DNA from: Lachnoclostridium sp. An138 | Lineage (GTDB): Bacteria > Bacillota > Clostridia > Lachnospirales > Lachnospiraceae | NCBI RefSeq assembly: GCF_002160765.1 | Contig: NZ_NFLF01000003.1 | Span: forward strand, 1-64,000 | Direction: 5' to 3' | DNA: 64,000 bases | Shown here: positions 27,865 to 37,508 of the stretch, one piece after another | Position numbering within the stretch: the stretch's first letter is position 1 | Layout of the letters: every line of letters begins with the position of its first letter | Notes under the pieces: model-generated | The model's database searches: none | The model's input: only the letters and a program-made list of their open reading frames with translations | What the model was told of the DNA's origin: nothing | Program-made: the position numbers and the translations under genes

Positions 27865-27885
27865 CCGGAGGCTGTGGAGGAGAAA

Positions 27886-28911
27886 ATGCCATATTTCAGT
27901 ATCATTGTTCCGGTATATAATGCCCAAAATTTTATATGGCGTTGCGCTAAGAGTATTCAAAATCAGACTGTAAATGACTATGAAGTAATTTTTATAGACG
28001 ATTCCTCATTAGATTCGTCTTCTGAGATATGTAAGGAAATTGCTTCAGAGGATAAGAGATTTAAATATATACGAAAAATACATGAGGGAGCATCTGCAGC
28101 AAGAAACTGTGGAATAGCAGAAGCGATGGGAAAGTATATCGTTTTTGTTGATGCGGATGATTATCTTACAGAGCTGTTTCTTGAAAAGTTGTCGGGTACG
28201 CTTTCATCAGGAGAAAGCCCTGAGCTTTGTTTTATGAATTGTCATTATGTTGACACAGGAAAAGAGATTCTCGAAAATGTGCTGTTTCAAATGCCAGAAG
28301 ATTTAGATACATCTAGAAATATGTCAGGAAAGGAATTCCTTGACATTGTTACACACGGGACTAATCGTTTGCCGGGTTCTACATGGCTGATAGTGGCGGA
28401 ACGAAACTTTCTGATAAAAAATGAGCTCCAATTTGACCCCAAATTAATCTGGAGTGAAGATAGTGATTTTATTTATCATGCTATGATTACTACAGATAAG
28501 ATTAAATGTCATGGATATTGTGGGTATTATTATTATATGGTAAATGACTGTTCAATTTCAAAAACCTTTTCTTTGTCGAAAGCAATGGGAAGATTGGATG
28601 TTTACAGTAAATGGGCCGTATATTTTAATTCAGACAGCGAAGCACAAAAAAAATATTCTAAATCAGCACGCGAAAAAGTAGTTCAGCAAATGCTGTCTGA
28701 ATACTGCGAAATTTTAAATATTTGCATAAATTTGAAGAATAAGCAAGAAAAAAAGTGTTTATATTCACGACTATACAAAGAACGTAAACTATGGAAACAG
28801 TGTCATAATTATAAGTATAAAGATTATATAAGATATGGTATTATCGCTGGAACAATATTGCAAAAAATTAAACGCCGGATAAAGTCTGTGGTGAAGCATA
28901 AAGATCGATGA
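27886..28911 (+). CDS. GT2-family glycosyltransferase
   Basis: I chose ATG 27886 (341 aa) because GGAGG lies just upstream; the frame also has an earlier GTG. It begins MPYFSIIVPVYNAQNFIWR, followed by VIFIDDSSLDSSSEIC and VFVDADDYLTELFLEK, the GT-A nucleotide- and metal-binding sites. It likely adds one hexose or HexNAc. A four-base overlap links it to the next open frame. Confidence 0.88.
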   Translation: MPYFSIIVPVYNAQNFIWRCAKSIQNQTVNDYEVIFIDDSSLDSSSEICKEIASEDKRFKYIRKIHEGASAARNCGIAEAMGKYIVFVDADDYLTELFLEKLSGTLSSGESPELCFMNCHYVDTGKEILENVLFQMPEDLDTSRNMSGKEFLDIVTHGTNRLPGSTWLIVAERNFLIKNELQFDPKLIWSEDSDFIYHAMITTDKIKCHGYCGYYYYMVNDCSISKTFSLSKAMGRLDVYSKWAVYFNSDSEAQKKYSKSAREKVVQQMLSEYCEILNICINLKNKQEKKCLYSRLYKERKLWKQCHNYKYKDYIRYGIIAGTILQKIKRRIKSVVKHKDR

Positions 28912-28931
28912 GTATAAGAAGAGAGGAAAGA

Positions 28932-30479
28932 ATGTCGGAATTTAACCAAAAATCCAGAAAGAGAAATGCCATGCTTTTATCAGGCATGGGAATGTTAAAT
29001 CAGATTATATCCAATATAGCGGCATTTATATATCGAACAGTATTTATTTATTGGCTTTCGGTTGAATATTTAGGGATTAATGGGCTTTTCACCAATATTA
29101 TTCAAATTTTTTCTCTGGCAGAACTGGGAATAGGGAGCGTTATAATATTCCGCCTTTATAAACCAATAAAAGAAGAGAATGTTTCTCAGACAGCTGCGCT
29201 CATGCACTTTTACAAGAGCTTTTACCAGTTAATGGCAATAATAATTATCATTGTAGGAGTAGCACTGGCTCCTTTTTTGCCATATATTATTCATGATACA
29301 AGTGAAATCCCTGATGATATTAATTTGTATGTTGTTTATGCTCTATATATTCTGCAGAGTGCAACCAGCTATATGTTTGCATATAGACAGGCTTTGCTTG
29401 ACGCAGATCAGAAAGGATATATAAATACTGCAGTTCAAATGGTTTTTACCTGTCTGCGGTACGGAGTATCTATACTTGTCTTGTATCTTACACGAAACTA
29501 TACTTTAGTTTTGATGATAGGGATCATTGTAAATCTTCTGGGAAATATTTGGATTTATATTTATGTAAGCCACACATATTCAGATATTTTTCATAATAAA
29601 ACGAGATTAAGCAAAAACGAGATTTTGCAGATTTACAAAGATACAGGAGCAATGTTATGTCATAGAATAGGCTCTACAGTTGTTAACAGCACAGATAACA
29701 TAATAATGTCAATGTATGTAGGAACTGTAGCTGTTGGATTATATTCTAATTACTATATGATTATTCAGATTATTCAAAATGTGATGAATAATTTGCTGGG
29801 AAGTTTTACGGCATCCATAGGTAATCATGCCCTGTCTGTAGAGAACAAAGAGCGGTACCAGTTATATAAGAAACTGCGGTTTGCCAATATGTGGATTAGC
29901 GTTTTTTGTACAAGCTCTTTGTATTTGCTCTTAAATCCATTTATAGAAGTTGTCTGGGGACAAGAGTTATTGTTTTCAACAGATATTGTATTTATATTAT
30001 GTCTGAATTTTTTCCTATATTCCAGTAGAATCGTTAATGGTTCCTTTAGTAATGCTTCAGGGATGTTTGTATATGATAAAGCGCGGCCATTGATAGAGGC
30101 TGCTCTCAATTTGGTGATATCGATTATTTTAGCTCAGAAAATGGGGATTTCCGGAGTGTTTTTGGGGACTATAATAAGTTCTTTGTTTACGGTTTGGTGG
30201 AGAGAGCCCTATCTTTTATATAAAAAGGTGTTTGAAGAAAAAATACGGAATTATTTTGGTACATACATTCTGTGGATGGCGTTATTGGTGGTTATTACTA
30301 TATGCTTGGATGGATGCTTTTCACAAATGCCGATTAATATATTATATTTGGTTGTTCGGTTTTTGATTTGTGGTATAGGAATTAATGCGGTTCTTGCATT
30401 GTTAATGTGTAGAAACCAATATTTTCAGTATTATGTACATTTGCTCCGTAAAATAATTGTAGAAAAATTTAAGCTATAG
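28932..30479 (+). CDS. Wzx-like flippase, copy 2
   Basis: The best start is ATG 28932 (515 aa) behind AGAGAGG; an in-frame ATG at 28908 overlaps the previous stop. About fourteen hydrophobic helices are seen. The start RKRNAMLLSGMGMLNQIISN and YRTVFIYWLSVEYLGINGLFTNI are typical of polysaccharide-synthesis flippases of gut Firmicutes, quite different from the copy at 14854. It probably exports a different repeat unit, or is the one matched with Wzy copy 2. Confidence 0.85.
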   Translation: MSEFNQKSRKRNAMLLSGMGMLNQIISNIAAFIYRTVFIYWLSVEYLGINGLFTNIIQIFSLAELGIGSVIIFRLYKPIKEENVSQTAALMHFYKSFYQLMAIIIIIVGVALAPFLPYIIHDTSEIPDDINLYVVYALYILQSATSYMFAYRQALLDADQKGYINTAVQMVFTCLRYGVSILVLYLTRNYTLVLMIGIIVNLLGNIWIYIYVSHTYSDIFHNKTRLSKNEILQIYKDTGAMLCHRIGSTVVNSTDNIIMSMYVGTVAVGLYSNYYMIIQIIQNVMNNLLGSFTASIGNHALSVENKERYQLYKKLRFANMWISVFCTSSLYLLLNPFIEVVWGQELLFSTDIVFILCLNFFLYSSRIVNGSFSNASGMFVYDKARPLIEAALNLVISIILAQKMGISGVFLGTIISSLFTVWWREPYLLYKKVFEEKIRNYFGTYILWMALLVVITICLDGCFSQMPINILYLVVRFLICGIGINAVLALLMCRNQYFQYYVHLLRKIIVEKFKL

Positions 30480-30547
30480 TAGGAATAAAATGATAGCATA
30501 TTAATAAAAGAAAAAGAATGTAGAGAAACGGAAAAGTGAGGCAGCGT

Positions 30548-31141
30548 ATGTTGCAAAGAATGAATATTCCTAAAAATATATTTAATAAAATCTATAATTT
30601 ATTTTGGCTTCACTTTAAGCATGTGGTTTATGGGAAAAAACTGCGAATTGAAGGGCGTATTTTACTACAGGGTCGCGGAAAAATAGAAATAGGTGAGAAT
30701 GTGACAATTTATTCCCATTATGCAATTAACCCGATAGGCGGGGACAGGACTGTTTTTCAGGTAATGAACGGAGCTGCTTTAAAGATAGGAAATCATGTGG
30801 CAATGTCACATGCGATCATCTCAGCTCATAATACAGTTATTATAGAAGATGAAGTTATGCTGGGAGCAGGATGTAAAATATTTGATACAGATTTTCATTC
30901 TTTGGATTATGAAGAACGAGTGCATGGACAAGATCAGGATGTCAACACGGCACCGGTAATAATCAAAAAAGGTGCTTTCATAGGAACACAGGCAATGATT
31001 TTAAAGGGTGTAATTATAGGAGAAAAAAGCATTGTTGGAGCTGGAGCTGTGGTTACGAAAAATATACCTGATGGAGAAGTATGGGCAGGTAATCCAGCAA
31101 GGTGTATAAAAAAGTTTCGTGATGTAGGGAGGCAGAATTGA
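30548..31141 (+). CDS. Hexapeptide-repeat (LbH) O-acetyltransferase
   Basis: The preferred ATG 30548 (197 aa) has GAGG six bases upstream; GTG 30536 is possible. The protein is a left-handed beta helix: IEIGENVTIYSHYAI, LKIGNHVAMSHAII, VMLGAGCKIFDTDFHSLDYEERV and GAFIGTQAMILKGVIIGEKSIVGAGAVV. The DTDFHSLD segment carries the catalytic histidine of WbbJ/maltose-acetyltransferase-like enzymes. It likely O-acetylates a glycan sugar using acetyl-CoA. Its stop overlaps the next start. Confidence 0.85.
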   Translation: MLQRMNIPKNIFNKIYNLFWLHFKHVVYGKKLRIEGRILLQGRGKIEIGENVTIYSHYAINPIGGDRTVFQVMNGAALKIGNHVAMSHAIISAHNTVIIEDEVMLGAGCKIFDTDFHSLDYEERVHGQDQDVNTAPVIIKKGAFIGTQAMILKGVIIGEKSIVGAGAVVTKNIPDGEVWAGNPARCIKKFRDVGRQN

Positions 31142-32019
31142 TGGAAAATATAATGAAACAAAGAAAACATGCATTGATAATAACAGCATATCAGGAAATT
31201 GATTATTTAGAAGAGCTTTGTAAAGCGTATTCGTCAAATTTTGTCTGTTATGTTCATGTTGATAAAAAATGTTCTCAGGCTCAGGAAGCTGTGGAAAAAT
31301 TAAATCGATGGAACAATGTATTTGCTATATCACAATACCAAATTAATTGGGGAAGCTATAAGCATATCTTGGCGATTTTAGCATTACTTCAAAAGGCAGT
31401 TGAAGATGAAGTGCAGTTTTTTCATATAATAAGTGCTAATACTATACTAATTAAAAATCCCCAGAAACTGATAGATTTTTTCGAACAGAACCCTGAGAGT
31501 ATATTTATGGAAGTTAAAAAAAATACAGGACAGTCATTTTATGAATTTGACTATAGGTACACAGCGTATTTTTTTCAGCATATATATAATTTAAGAGGAC
31601 AAAATCATAAATTGTGGAAAAGGATAGAGGGATGGGGAGCAGCGCTTCAAAGGAAAATGAAGCTACGCACGGGAATTCGTATGGATTATAAAGGCTATAT
31701 TTATTGTCACTTACCCCGACAGGTTGTTTTGTATGTACTAGATTATGTAAAGCAAAATCCACAGTATATAAAAGAGTTAAAATATTGTAGTATAGGAGAA
31801 GAGTTTTTCTTTCAGAATATTATAATGGGCTCAAGATATGCTTCAAAAGTGATAAATGATCCTCTTATTTATGATGAGTGGGGAGACAGAGGAAATCCTG
31901 CATTTTTAGATATGACAGATATAGATAAGCTATGCGATACAAATGCCTTTTTTGCAAGGAAGGTATCTAAAGAGCATAAAGAGGTTTTTGAAGTGTTGCG
32001 CAGAAAAGAAGGATTTTAA
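31141..32019 (+). CDS. GT14-family (core-2/I-branching type) glycosyltransferase
   Basis: This 292-residue protein starts at ATG 31141, overlapping the previous stop, with GGGAGG upstream. It reads HALIITAYQEIDYLEELCKA, VYVHVDKKCSQAQ, INWGSYKHILAILALLQKA and FFHIISANTILIKNPQKL, which line up with the core-2/I-branching beta-1,6-N-acetylglucosaminyltransferase family found in many gut capsule loci. It probably adds a branch sugar. It is the last strongly AT-rich gene of the middle block. Confidence 0.82.
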   Translation: MENIMKQRKHALIITAYQEIDYLEELCKAYSSNFVCYVHVDKKCSQAQEAVEKLNRWNNVFAISQYQINWGSYKHILAILALLQKAVEDEVQFFHIISANTILIKNPQKLIDFFEQNPESIFMEVKKNTGQSFYEFDYRYTAYFFQHIYNLRGQNHKLWKRIEGWGAALQRKMKLRTGIRMDYKGYIYCHLPRQVVLYVLDYVKQNPQYIKELKYCSIGEEFFFQNIIMGSRYASKVINDPLIYDEWGDRGNPAFLDMTDIDKLCDTNAFFARKVSKEHKEVFEVLRRKEGF

Positions 32020-32024
32020 ATAAA

Positions 32025-33071
32025 ATGAAAATCATGTACGTAGATGCCAGTGTAGACGGTCATCACCTGATTTATCTGAATTATCTTTTGCAGGCAGTAT
32101 CTGGTGACAGCTTTGCAGTGCTGCCGGAAGATACAGGCAAGGTAAAAGGCCGTGTACGCAAAGCAGGAACGGGCTCTATCCGTGGATTTGAGGAGTATGG
32201 ACGCTGGATGAAGGAACTTCGCAGAATTGCCGCAGAAGAGAAACCGGACATCATTCATTTCCTGGATGGAGATACCATGATGCGGAATATGGGCCGTGGT
32301 CTTGCGCGATTTACAGATTCAGGAATGGTAATAACGTTTCACCATTTCTTTGAGGGAAAAGCAAGGGAAATCAGCATGAAAAGAATGCTGCGGTATGCAG
32401 ACGCAGGCGTATTTCACACAGAAACTATCTGTGAAAGAGCGGAAGGCTTCGGCTGCAAAAATGTGAAGTGCGTGCCCTATCCCTGTTTTCTTGATCTGCC
32501 GCCGATGGAAAGCGGAGGGCACCGAAATGATCCGCCTGTGCTTCTGGCGCTGGGAGGAACCCGGCATGATAAAGGGCTTGATATCCTCCTGAAAGCTCTT
32601 AAGGATGTGAAAGCTCCTTTTCAACTTGTGATAGCAGGAAAACCGGAAGATTTCGATGAAGATTATATTGTCAGCCACACGGAGAAATACAGAGATAAAG
32701 TACGTTTATGCCTTCGTTTTTTAAGTGATGAGGAAGTAAAAGAGTTTCTTGTAGAATCAGATATTATCGTACTTCCCTATCGCAGAGAATTCGATGGAGC
32801 AAGCGGACCGATGTGTGAAGGCATTTATCTTGGAAAGACAATCATAGGCCCATCGCATGGAAGTCTGGGAAGCCAGCTTCAGAGTTCACACGCAGGTTAT
32901 ACGTTTGAGAGTGAGAATGTGGAACAGCTTGCGGCCTGTATAGAATATGCATTAACACATCCCTGCGTCTATGATGAAACAGCATATCAGATGCAGAAAG
33001 AGTTGAGTCCGGAGCTGTTTGCAGAACGGTATCTCCGGATATACCGGGAGGTAGTTCAAAAGAAAGGCTGA
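32025..33071 (+). CDS. GT4-family glycosyltransferase
   Basis: This 348-residue GT-B enzyme has an N-terminal VDASVDGHHLIYLNYLL and, in the donor half, VLLALGGTRHDKGLDILL, FQLVIAGKPEDFDEDYI, and DIIVLPYRREFDGASGPMCEGIYLGK with the E-x7-E-like site. Base composition rises here to housekeeping-like GC, which marks the right end of the AT-rich variable block. It begins five bases after the previous stop. Confidence 0.85.
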   Translation: MKIMYVDASVDGHHLIYLNYLLQAVSGDSFAVLPEDTGKVKGRVRKAGTGSIRGFEEYGRWMKELRRIAAEEKPDIIHFLDGDTMMRNMGRGLARFTDSGMVITFHHFFEGKAREISMKRMLRYADAGVFHTETICERAEGFGCKNVKCVPYPCFLDLPPMESGGHRNDPPVLLALGGTRHDKGLDILLKALKDVKAPFQLVIAGKPEDFDEDYIVSHTEKYRDKVRLCLRFLSDEEVKEFLVESDIIVLPYRREFDGASGPMCEGIYLGKTIIGPSHGSLGSQLQSSHAGYTFESENVEQLAACIEYALTHPCVYDETAYQMQKELSPELFAERYLRIYREVVQKKG

Positions 33072-33102
33072 GTTTTCCGGTGTTTTCAAGAAGGGACTGC
33101 AT

Positions 33103-34314
33103 ATGGACAGAAAGCAGAATGTTTTGATTGTTCACAATTATTATAAAATTCCTGGCGGAGAAGATACCGTCGCAGCCAATGAAAAACGTCTTCTGGAAGA
33201 GCATGGACATCATGTGGCTTTTTACAGCCGCTCGAATCAGGAACTGGACACCCTGTCTTTCTGGAAAAAGCTGTTTCTGCCATTGTCATTTTTCTTTTCT
33301 CTTCGGACTTACCGGGATATAAAGCGCCTGATTCGTGAGGAAGAGATAGATATCGTTCATGTGCATAATACATTAAGCCTGATAAGTCCGTCAGTATATT
33401 ATGCAGCTTCTGCCTGTAAAGTGCCGGTCGTACAGACGGTACATAACTTTCGCTTTTTATGCCCTGCGGCAACTTTTGTAAGGGAAGGAAAAATCTGTGA
33501 GGACTGTGTTCAAAAGGGACTTGGCTGTGCGGTGCGCCATAGCTGTTACCGTGGTTCGAAGGCGCAGACCTTAGTAAGCGCGGCAATTTTGAAGCTGAAC
33601 AGAATGCTGGGAACATACAGACGGCTGTTTTATATCTGCCTGACCGACTTCAACAAAGAAAAACTGTTGCTGTTAAATCAGAACGGAAAGAGCAGGTGTG
33701 TGGTGAAAGAAGAGCGTATCTTTGTAAAGCCAAACTTTGTATGGGAGCCGGAGACAGGAACGGTGCAGAAAAAAGCACGGTATATTTATATTGGGCGTCT
33801 GGATATTCTGAAGGGTGTCCGTGTGCTGCTGGAAGCGTGGAAGGAAATTCCGGACATAGAACTTCTGATTTGCGGCAGCGGTCCTGAAAAGGAATGGATA
33901 GAGAAGTATATACAGGAAAACCGGATGAGCCAGGTGCGGATGATGGGGCTGCTTCCACATGAAGAGGTTCTGCAGCTGCTGGCAGAATCCCGGGGCCTGG
34001 TAATGCCTGCGCTCTGGTATGAAGGACAGCCGATGGTAATACTGGAGAGTTATGCGGCAGGAACGCCTGTTTTGGCCAGTGATCTGGGAAATGCAGGAGC
34101 TATGGTGGTCCCGGGAGAGACGGGAATCCGGTTCGCGCCGGGGGATGCAGAAGATCTGCGAAGAGCTGTGAGAGAAGCCTGGAAGATCGACTGCTGGCAG
34201 ACGAAAGAAATATACGAGAAATTATATTCTCCGGAAGAGAATTACGAAATGCTGAAGTTAATATATGATCATGTGGGGGAACAGTATGAGTGCGATAGAG
34301 AGACGTGTTCTTGA
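33103..34314 (+). CDS. GT4-family glycosyltransferase
   Basis: This 403-residue enzyme begins NVLIVHNYYKIPGGEDTVAANEKRLL, the glycine-rich acceptor loop typical of EpsF/TuaC-like GT4 proteins. VHVHNTLSLISPSVY, a cysteine-rich FLCPAATFVREGKICEDCVQ loop, and the donor half RYIYIGRLDILKGVRVLLEAW, LLICGSGPEKEW and VMPALWYEGQPMVILESYAAG follow. The cysteine-rich insert is common in this subgroup and may bind metal or be structural. The stop lies 29 bases inside the next gene. Confidence 0.87.
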   Translation: MDRKQNVLIVHNYYKIPGGEDTVAANEKRLLEEHGHHVAFYSRSNQELDTLSFWKKLFLPLSFFFSLRTYRDIKRLIREEEIDIVHVHNTLSLISPSVYYAASACKVPVVQTVHNFRFLCPAATFVREGKICEDCVQKGLGCAVRHSCYRGSKAQTLVSAAILKLNRMLGTYRRLFYICLTDFNKEKLLLLNQNGKSRCVVKEERIFVKPNFVWEPETGTVQKKARYIYIGRLDILKGVRVLLEAWKEIPDIELLICGSGPEKEWIEKYIQENRMSQVRMMGLLPHEEVLQLLAESRGLVMPALWYEGQPMVILESYAAGTPVLASDLGNAGAMVVPGETGIRFAPGDAEDLRRAVREAWKIDCWQTKEIYEKLYSPEENYEMLKLIYDHVGEQYECDRETCS

Positions 34315-35515
34315 TTTTTTTGAAAAGAATATTATATGGTTCTTATATGGGTTTATTACTATAGCTGCTCTGGCAATACGATGGCAGTTTATTGAGTGGG
34401 AAAGCCCGGATTATATCTCTTATCTGGGACCATGGTTTGAGGAATTGAAAGAAGCCGGAGGAATCAGAGGATTAGGGCAAAGCATAGGAAATTACAATGT
34501 ATTATATCTTTTCCTGATGGCACTGCTGACGTATATTCCCCTGGAGCCGATCACGCTAATTAAGAGTCTCTCTTTTCTGTTTGAGTTTTTTGGCGCTTTT
34601 TTGGCGGTGTTATTGTGCAGAGAGGATAAAAAGGGCTTAGCTAATATTACAAGTGTAATGATATACAGTGTACTTCTGGCGCTCCCGAATGTTTTTATTA
34701 ATTCAGCCGTATGGGCGCAGTGTGATTTTTCATACACTGCTTTTGTGCTGCTGAGCGTCTGTTTCCTTCTTAAAGAGAAATTTTCTCTGGCAATGATTGC
34801 TTTTGGAATTGCCTTTTGTTTTAAACTACAGGCTATATTTTTTCTGCCGGTGCTTTTAGTGTATTATGTAGTAAAAAAGAAATTTTCAATCATTAATTTT
34901 CTCTGGTGGCCTGGAATGTGGCTTTTGACTTCTATCCCGGCTTTGCTGATGGGAAGAAGCTTTGATTCTATTTTGCGGATATATAAAGATCAGGTAACGC
35001 TTTATAATTGGCTGACATTAAGTTATCCAAATGTGTATTATTTTTTTCAAAAAACGGGAAGCGAGCCGGAAGCTTATGCAAATTTCTCGAAAATGGCAAT
35101 AATATTGACGATGCTGATTTTGGCGGTGGGATGCACATATGCGGTGAAAAAAAGGTTTGTGGATAAACAGAAAGATCTGTTGTTGTTTTCCACATGGTGT
35201 TTGTTTACCTGTGTAATGTTTCTGCCGGCTATGCATGAGCGGTATGGATTTGCGGCTGAAATATTTGTGGTGTGCTATGCTTTTTCAGATAAACGAATGG
35301 GCAGTTTTGCCGCAGCTGTTCTTATGAATGGCGTAACAATTATCAATTATATAGGCATGATGTTTTGGACGATTCAGGTGCCCTATTACATTCTTACTGT
35401 CTGCAATTTGGCTGCGTACGTTTTATTAACCTATCTGCTTTTGAAACAGGGAATTCAGCGCAGCAATATCCTGACGGAGACAGTCCCGAACGAACTAAAC
35501 GGAGTTCCCACATGA
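34286..35515 (+). CDS. GT-C type membrane glycosyltransferase
   Basis: The likely start is ATG 34286 (409 aa) after GGGGGAAC, overlapping the previous gene. About ten hydrophobic helices are present. The first periplasmic loop has IEWESPDYISYLGPWFEEL, with the acidic D residue of GT-C enzymes, followed later by NSAVWAQCDFSYTAFVLLSV and FLPAMHERYGFAAEIF, resembling PMT/mannosyltransferase-like GT-C proteins. It would use a lipid-phosphate sugar to decorate the glycan outside the cytoplasm. Exact family and donor are uncertain. Confidence 0.75.
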   Translation: MSAIERRVLDFFEKNIIWFLYGFITIAALAIRWQFIEWESPDYISYLGPWFEELKEAGGIRGLGQSIGNYNVLYLFLMALLTYIPLEPITLIKSLSFLFEFFGAFLAVLLCREDKKGLANITSVMIYSVLLALPNVFINSAVWAQCDFSYTAFVLLSVCFLLKEKFSLAMIAFGIAFCFKLQAIFFLPVLLVYYVVKKKFSIINFLWWPGMWLLTSIPALLMGRSFDSILRIYKDQVTLYNWLTLSYPNVYYFFQKTGSEPEAYANFSKMAIILTMLILAVGCTYAVKKRFVDKQKDLLLFSTWCLFTCVMFLPAMHERYGFAAEIFVVCYAFSDKRMGSFAAAVLMNGVTIINYIGMMFWTIQVPYYILTVCNLAAYVLLTYLLLKQGIQRSNILTETVPNELNGVPT

Positions 35516-36630
35516 AAAAACTTGTAATCATCACAAACATCCCATCACCCTACCGTGTAGACTTCTTTTACTACCTGCAGGAAAATATCAGGGACTATGA
35601 AATTCACATCCTTTATGCCAGCAGGAACGAGGATAACCGCGCCTGGGAAATAGATGAAAGCAAAATGCGCAACAGTCATTTTCTGGATTCCTGGACCCTG
35701 AAAATCCCGCGGCGGTATGATACGAAATATATTCATATATCCAAAGGAGTGGCTGCGGTGTTGAAAAAGCTTCAGCCGGCGGCAGTAGTTGGTTCAGAGT
35801 ATAATCCGACGATTTTGCAGGCGGTAAAATACTGCAGCCGTTACCATGTGCCTTATGTGAGCTGGACGGACGGAACACTTTATTCAGAGCGGAATATCAG
35901 CGGCCTGCAGAAAAAACTGAGACATTATGTGGTGAAGCATGCCGCATCGTATATCGGCAGCAGTACCAAATCAAGGGAAGCTCAGATTGCCTATGGCGCA
36001 GATCCGGCACGCTGTTTTGTCAGTTTCCTTACGGTAGATCTGGAGAAGTACAAGGTGAAGCCTGCCGGCAGAAAGCAGAACAGGCTGCTCTGCGTTGGAA
36101 GCCTGATTGAGAGAAAGGGAGTCGATCTTCTGTTCCGGGCGCTGGAAGGCATGGAAGTTCCGTTTACACTGGCGCTGGCAGGTTCCGGGCCGGAGGAAGA
36201 GCGGTTGAAGCGGCTGGCGGAAGAACTGCATATTTCAGATAAAGTGGAGTTCCTTGGCTATCTGCAGCTGGAGGAACTGCGTGAGCAGTATCAGAAGAGC
36301 GGCATTTTTGTACTGCCTACCAGAGAGGACTGCTTTGCGCTGGTAATTCTGGAGGCCATGTGTGCCGGCCTTCCGGTTGTATGTTCTCAGTATGCAGATG
36401 GCAGCAGCGATTTGATAGAAGAAGGAGTCAATGGATATATCACAGATCCTTATGATACGGTTCAGTTTCACAATTATCTGAAGAAGCTTCTTGAAAATCC
36501 AGCCAGATCGGAAAAAATGGGAAGAGCATCTCTTCAGCATCTTGAGAGGTTCCGCTTCAAGGAAGTAAGCAAGGGATTCATGGAGGCAGTGAGACTGGCG
36601 GAAGGCAGCCAGACAGAAAAGAAAGGATAA
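35512..36630 (+). CDS. GT4-family glycosyltransferase
   Basis: The frame is open 147 bases upstream, but ATG 35512 overlaps the previous stop (ATGA) and follows GGAG, giving the normal 372-residue form. It begins KKLVIITNIPSPYRVDFFYYL. The donor half has NRLLCVGSLIERKGVDLLFRAL, LALAGSGPEEERLKRLAEEL and FVLPTREDCFALVILEAMCAGLP with E-x7-E. Typical cytosolic retaining transferase of a capsule pathway. Confidence 0.89.
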   Translation: MKKLVIITNIPSPYRVDFFYYLQENIRDYEIHILYASRNEDNRAWEIDESKMRNSHFLDSWTLKIPRRYDTKYIHISKGVAAVLKKLQPAAVVGSEYNPTILQAVKYCSRYHVPYVSWTDGTLYSERNISGLQKKLRHYVVKHAASYIGSSTKSREAQIAYGADPARCFVSFLTVDLEKYKVKPAGRKQNRLLCVGSLIERKGVDLLFRALEGMEVPFTLALAGSGPEEERLKRLAEELHISDKVEFLGYLQLEELREQYQKSGIFVLPTREDCFALVILEAMCAGLPVVCSQYADGSSDLIEEGVNGYITDPYDTVQFHNYLKKLLENPARSEKMGRASLQHLERFRFKEVSKGFMEAVRLAEGSQTEKKG

Positions 36631-36636
36631 CCGGAA

Positions 36637-37410
36637 ATGTCCGAAAGACGACCATTCCCGACTTGCAGTATTCTGGGAGTAAATATTGCGGTCACCAATA
36701 TGAAAAAAACGATAGGCTATCTGGACGCACATCTTGAGGATTTGTCTGGCTCTTACATCTGCATTTCAAACGTGCATACCACGGTGATGAGCCATGATGA
36801 GGAGGATTACCGGATGGTGCAGAATGGAGCGGCGATCGCTCTGCCGGACGGGAAACCCCTGTCTGTAGCCTGCCGGAAGCGGGGCTTTGCGGAAGCAGAA
36901 CGTGTGACAGGGCCGGATTTGATGAGGGAGATTTTCCTTCTGTCGGCACGAAAGGGCTGGCGGCATTATTTTTACGGAAGTACGGAGGATACGCTTCAGC
37001 TGCTTCGCGCAGCACTGGAAAAGGCATATCCCGGAATTATAATAGCGGGCATGTACTCGCCGCCGTTTCGGCCGCTGACTGCGGAAGAGGACAGGCAGGA
37101 TATCGACAGAATCAATCAGGCGAAGGCGGATTTTGTCTGGATCGGACTCGGAGCGCCCAAGCAGGAACGGTGGATGGCTGCGCATCAGGGAAAAGTGCGG
37201 GGGCTTATGATAGGTGTGGGAGCAGGCTTTGATTACCATGCGGGCACGCTGAAGCGTGCCCCGCTCTGGATGCAGAAATGCAGTCTGGAATGGCTGTACC
37301 GGCTGCTTCAGGACCCTGTGCGTCTGTTTAAACGGTATCTGGTGACGAACACAAAGTATCTGTGGCTGATAGGCCGGGAAAACCGAAATTACAGAAAAAA
37401 GACAACATAA
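36637..37410 (+). CDS. WecG/TagA/CpsF (GT26) glycosyltransferase
   Basis: This 257-residue enzyme belongs to the family of UDP-ManNAc(A) transferases that act on a lipid-linked GlcNAc. Motifs are ILGVNIAVTNM, ISNVHTTVMSHDEEDY, ALPDGKPLSVACRKRG with the catalytic aspartate, ERVTGPDLMREIF, and WIGLGAPKQERWMAAHQG. It usually adds the second sugar of a lipid-linked unit, so it may use UDP-ManNAc from the wecB product. It is the last gene of the operon, followed by a strong terminator. Confidence 0.9.
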   Translation: MSERRPFPTCSILGVNIAVTNMKKTIGYLDAHLEDLSGSYICISNVHTTVMSHDEEDYRMVQNGAAIALPDGKPLSVACRKRGFAEAERVTGPDLMREIFLLSARKGWRHYFYGSTEDTLQLLRAALEKAYPGIIIAGMYSPPFRPLTAEEDRQDIDRINQAKADFVWIGLGAPKQERWMAAHQGKVRGLMIGVGAGFDYHAGTLKRAPLWMQKCSLEWLYRLLQDPVRLFKRYLVTNTKYLWLIGRENRNYRKKTT

Positions 37411-37411
37411 T

Positions 37412-37508
37412 AAAGGAGCGCGGTATGAAGATGTTTGAGCCAGTCCTTAAATGTCAGTTTTACTACCTGACAATTAAAGGCTGGCTCAAGTCATTACCGC
37501 GCTCCTTT
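37412..37508. terminator. Three-tier convergent terminator
   Basis: Nested inverted repeats form one long hairpin. The outer arm AAAGGAGCGCGGTA (37412-37425) pairs with TACCGCGCTCCTTT (37495-37508). The middle arm TTGAGCCAG (37435-37443) pairs with CTGGCTCAA (37481-37489). An inner arm at 37445-37457 pairs nearly perfectly with 37467-37480. A run of T follows on the plus strand at 37506-37511. It lies between the end of the rightward operon and the end of the leftward gene and includes the last codons of the latter. Confidence 0.8.
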
